64,000 nt of DNA from Flavilitoribacter nigricans DSM 23189 = NBRC 102662. Lineage in GTDB: Bacteria; Bacteroidota; Bacteroidia; Chitinophagales; Saprospiraceae. The stretch spans positions 21,204-85,203 of the forward strand of contig NZ_PDUD01000052.1 of NCBI RefSeq assembly GCF_002646595.1. The letters are read 5' to 3'. Under the pieces are notes generated by a model. That model did not search any database. It was not told where the DNA came from and saw only the letters and a program-made list of their open reading frames with translations. The position numbers were made by a program, and so were the translations under genes. The stretch's first letter is position 1. Every line of letters starts with the position of its first letter. Positions 62,475-64,000 of this stretch are shown here, one piece after another.

Positions 62475-63761
62475 ATGAGAAAATTGATCCCGGCTTTAAT
62501 CCTGGCCTTTGTATTTATCCACTGCAATCCGCTGAACGGGCAGATCGAACAATCGGAAGTCGAACGTATCATCCGCGTCCTAGCGGCCGACGATATGATG
62601 GGCCGACAGGCTTTTACACCTTACGCCGATAAAGCGGCGGCTTTTATTGCCCAGGAATACAAACGCGCCGGACTGAAAAAATGGAAGAAAAATAAATCTT
62701 ACCTGCAGACTTTTCCGGTCTACCAGTTTACCGTATCCGATCTGCAAATTATCGCCAACGGGAAAGCAGTACCGGACGCTTTCGCCATTACGAACGAAAA
62801 GGGTGCGCAGTGGGACCAGGAAAGTGGGGTAAAACAGGTTTGGGTCGGTGAAGATGACGACTTTCAGGCGGCTTTCGGCCAGTACCGGCGCTCCGGAGAA
62901 AATGCCGTGATCTGGGTCCATCCGGCCCACAAACAGATCTTTTCCCGCTACGCCACCTTTACGGGCCGGGGAAACCGGACGCTGAACGTGGAAAATCCGA
63001 GTTCGATGGTGTTCGTCCTTTCCGACCAGCAGCCCGAAAGCTTTCAGGTTGATATGACGGCGGTCGTGGAGACGAACGACCTCTCCAACGTAGTAGGATA
63101 TATCAAGGGCAAACGGAAAGATGAATATGTCCTGTTCTCGGCCCATTACGACCATATTGGTATCCGGGAACCGGTAGATCAGGATTCCATCGCCAATGGG
63201 GCCAATGACGACGCTTCCGGTACCACCGCCGTGATTACGCTGGCCGAATATTTCAAAAAGCAGGGCAAACCCGAGCGCTCGCTGCTCTTCGTGGCGTTCA
63301 CAGCCGAGGAGATCGGCGGCTACGGTTCCCGCTATTTTTCTGAACAGTTGGATCCGGATCAGATCGTAGCCATGTTCAACATCGAAATGATCGGCAAGCC
63401 GGCCACGGACGGTCCCAACTCAGCCTGGATCACCGGTTTTGACAAATCGGATTTCGGGCAGATCCTGCAAAAAGCGGTTGCGGGAACGCAGTATAAATTT
63501 TACGCCGATCCTTACCCGCGGCAGAACCTGTTTTATCGTTCGGATAATGCCACACTGGCCCGACTGGGCGTGCCGGCCCACTCCATCAGTACCACACCGA
63601 TCGATGTCGATAGGGATTATCACCAGGTTTCCGACGAGGTCGCTACCCTCGATCTGGCGCATCTGACCAATACGATCAAAGCAATTGCGGCCGGTGCCGG
63701 ACTGATCATTTCCGCGAAGGCCACACCGACGCGGGTTGATCCGGCGGATGTTAATCGGTAG
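62475..63761 (+). CDS. M28-family exported aminopeptidase
   Basis: A 428-residue protein with a signal peptide (LIPALILAFVFIHCNPLNGQ; the Cys could make it a lipoprotein but the context is not a good lipobox). The M28 zinc ligands can be followed: His in FSAHYDHIG, bridging Asp in IANGANDDASGT, catalytic/zinc Glu in FVAFTAEEIGGYGSRYF, Asp or Glu in NIEMIGKP and the last His in HQVSDEVATLD. It removes N-terminal residues from peptides outside the inner membrane. The gene is followed by a word repeat, then an IS3-type element end. Confidence 0.88.
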   Translation: MRKLIPALILAFVFIHCNPLNGQIEQSEVERIIRVLAADDMMGRQAFTPYADKAAAFIAQEYKRAGLKKWKKNKSYLQTFPVYQFTVSDLQIIANGKAVPDAFAITNEKGAQWDQESGVKQVWVGEDDDFQAAFGQYRRSGENAVIWVHPAHKQIFSRYATFTGRGNRTLNVENPSSMVFVLSDQQPESFQVDMTAVVETNDLSNVVGYIKGKRKDEYVLFSAHYDHIGIREPVDQDSIANGANDDASGTTAVITLAEYFKKQGKPERSLLFVAFTAEEIGGYGSRYFSEQLDPDQIVAMFNIEMIGKPATDGPNSAWITGFDKSDFGQILQKAVAGTQYKFYADPYPRQNLFYRSDNATLARLGVPAHSISTTPIDVDRDYHQVSDEVATLDLAHLTNTIKAIAAGAGLIISAKATPTRVDPADVNR

Positions 63762-63794
63762 ATTTTTTTCTTAACCCATTGGTTGAGGAAGGCA

Positions 63795-63865
63795 AGGGGA
63801 CCAGGAGAGGGCGAGACTGGGTGACCAGGAGAGCGGGAGAGGGGGAGAGTGGATGACCAGGAAAT
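63795..63865 (+). repeat. G-rich low-complexity word repeat after the M28 gene
   Basis: Words such as GGTGACCAGGAGAG and GGGAGAGGGGGAGAG repeat over 70 bases, starting about 35 bases after the stop codon. Same class as 3705-3778. Confidence 0.75.
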
Positions 63866-63916
63866 TCTGAGAATGGCAAGGGTGGAACTCCTCAGAATAG
63901 TGGACAGTGAATTGGG

Positions 63917-64000
63917 CTAGGTTGTCTGTTTTAGTTGAGTTAATCGATAATACATTTCTTTCGGAGAAATACCTCCTATACCAGAATGGATACGTCTGGT
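63917..64000 (-). CDS. IS3-family transposase, C-terminal end only
   Basis: The minus strand from the right edge encodes 27 residues (RRIHSGIGGISPKEMYYRL and a short tail) ending at TAG 63917-63919. This matches the C-terminus of IS3-type integrase (rve) transposases, where RR-x-HS-x-x-G-x-x-SP-x-E is conserved. Only the end of the gene is in the window. The sequence just to its left (about 63882-63908, TGGAACTCCTCAGAATAGTG) resembles the terminal repeat of IS3 elements, so the insertion boundary is likely near 63880. Confidence 0.7.
   Translation of the reverse strand, partial: TRRIHSGIGGISPKEMYYRLTQLKQTT

Overview
The window looks like the chromosome of a Gram-negative Bacteroidota bacterium, most likely a Saprospiria/Lewinella-type marine or filamentous lineage. 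This is inferred from a SusC/RagA-type TonB receptor, a DUF5916 outer-membrane protein, AraC-tailed hybrid sensors, many exported proteins with Bacteroidota-style signal peptides or lipoboxes, moderately high GC, few Shine-Dalgarno sites, and several good matches to the Bacteroidota -7 promoter box TAnnTTTG. I see no rRNA, tRNA, CRISPR array or replication origin.

Layout. 1-11 kb: the 5' part of a large secreted protein running off the left edge, a class V aminotransferase, an orphan SusC-like receptor facing a CotH lipoprotein, a small membrane protein, and a membrane-bound AraC/TolB-like/TPR regulator. 11-16.5 kb: YwbE, a PhoX-like protein, an ornithine cyclodeaminase-family enzyme, an ArsR-SRPBCC operon with a visible tandem operator, and an HxlR regulator divergent from a DoxX-like protein. 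16.7-23.4 kb: a cluster of four exported proteins: a jacalin plus ricin-type double lectin, two large proteins I do not recognise, and a helical one. The first two have the same promoter architecture. 23.6-26.6 kb: a sulfur module (TauE/SafE exporter, TsdA-type dihaem cytochrome, Tat-exported DsrE-like protein). 26.9-37.2 kb: a hybrid sensor/AraC protein, a DUF4395/methyltransferase pair, an S41 peptidase, a TlpA-like redoxin, an OmpR-type two-component pair and a hydroxypyruvate-isomerase-like protein. 37.4-45 kb: an M14 peptidase, a CNB-PP2C phosphatase, a small membrane protein, and a lipoprotein/radical-SAM pair. 45-49 kb: an ankyrin-tailed glutaminase, a type II glutamine synthetase and a truncated acyl-CoA synthetase. 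49.4-53.6 kb: a GPxAKN-repeat small secreted protein and a Yx(F/W)xxD lipoprotein under near-identical promoters, a cytochrome remnant, and a hydrolase/cyclase-like/AraC fusion. 53.8-59.5 kb: a one-strand set of sensor kinase, cholesterol-dependent-cytolysin-like (CDC-like) pore-forming protein, and LuxR-type response regulator. 59.8-64 kb: DUF5916 protein, M28 peptidase, and the end of an IS3-family transposase at the right edge.

The most interesting points are the CDC-like protein between its own two-component regulators, the four-gene secreted lectin cluster, two pairs of promoters that share several boxes at identical spacing (a small regulon each), and low-complexity word repeats that repeatedly begin right after the stop codon of a gene. 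All family names come from reading motifs by eye; no database search was run.
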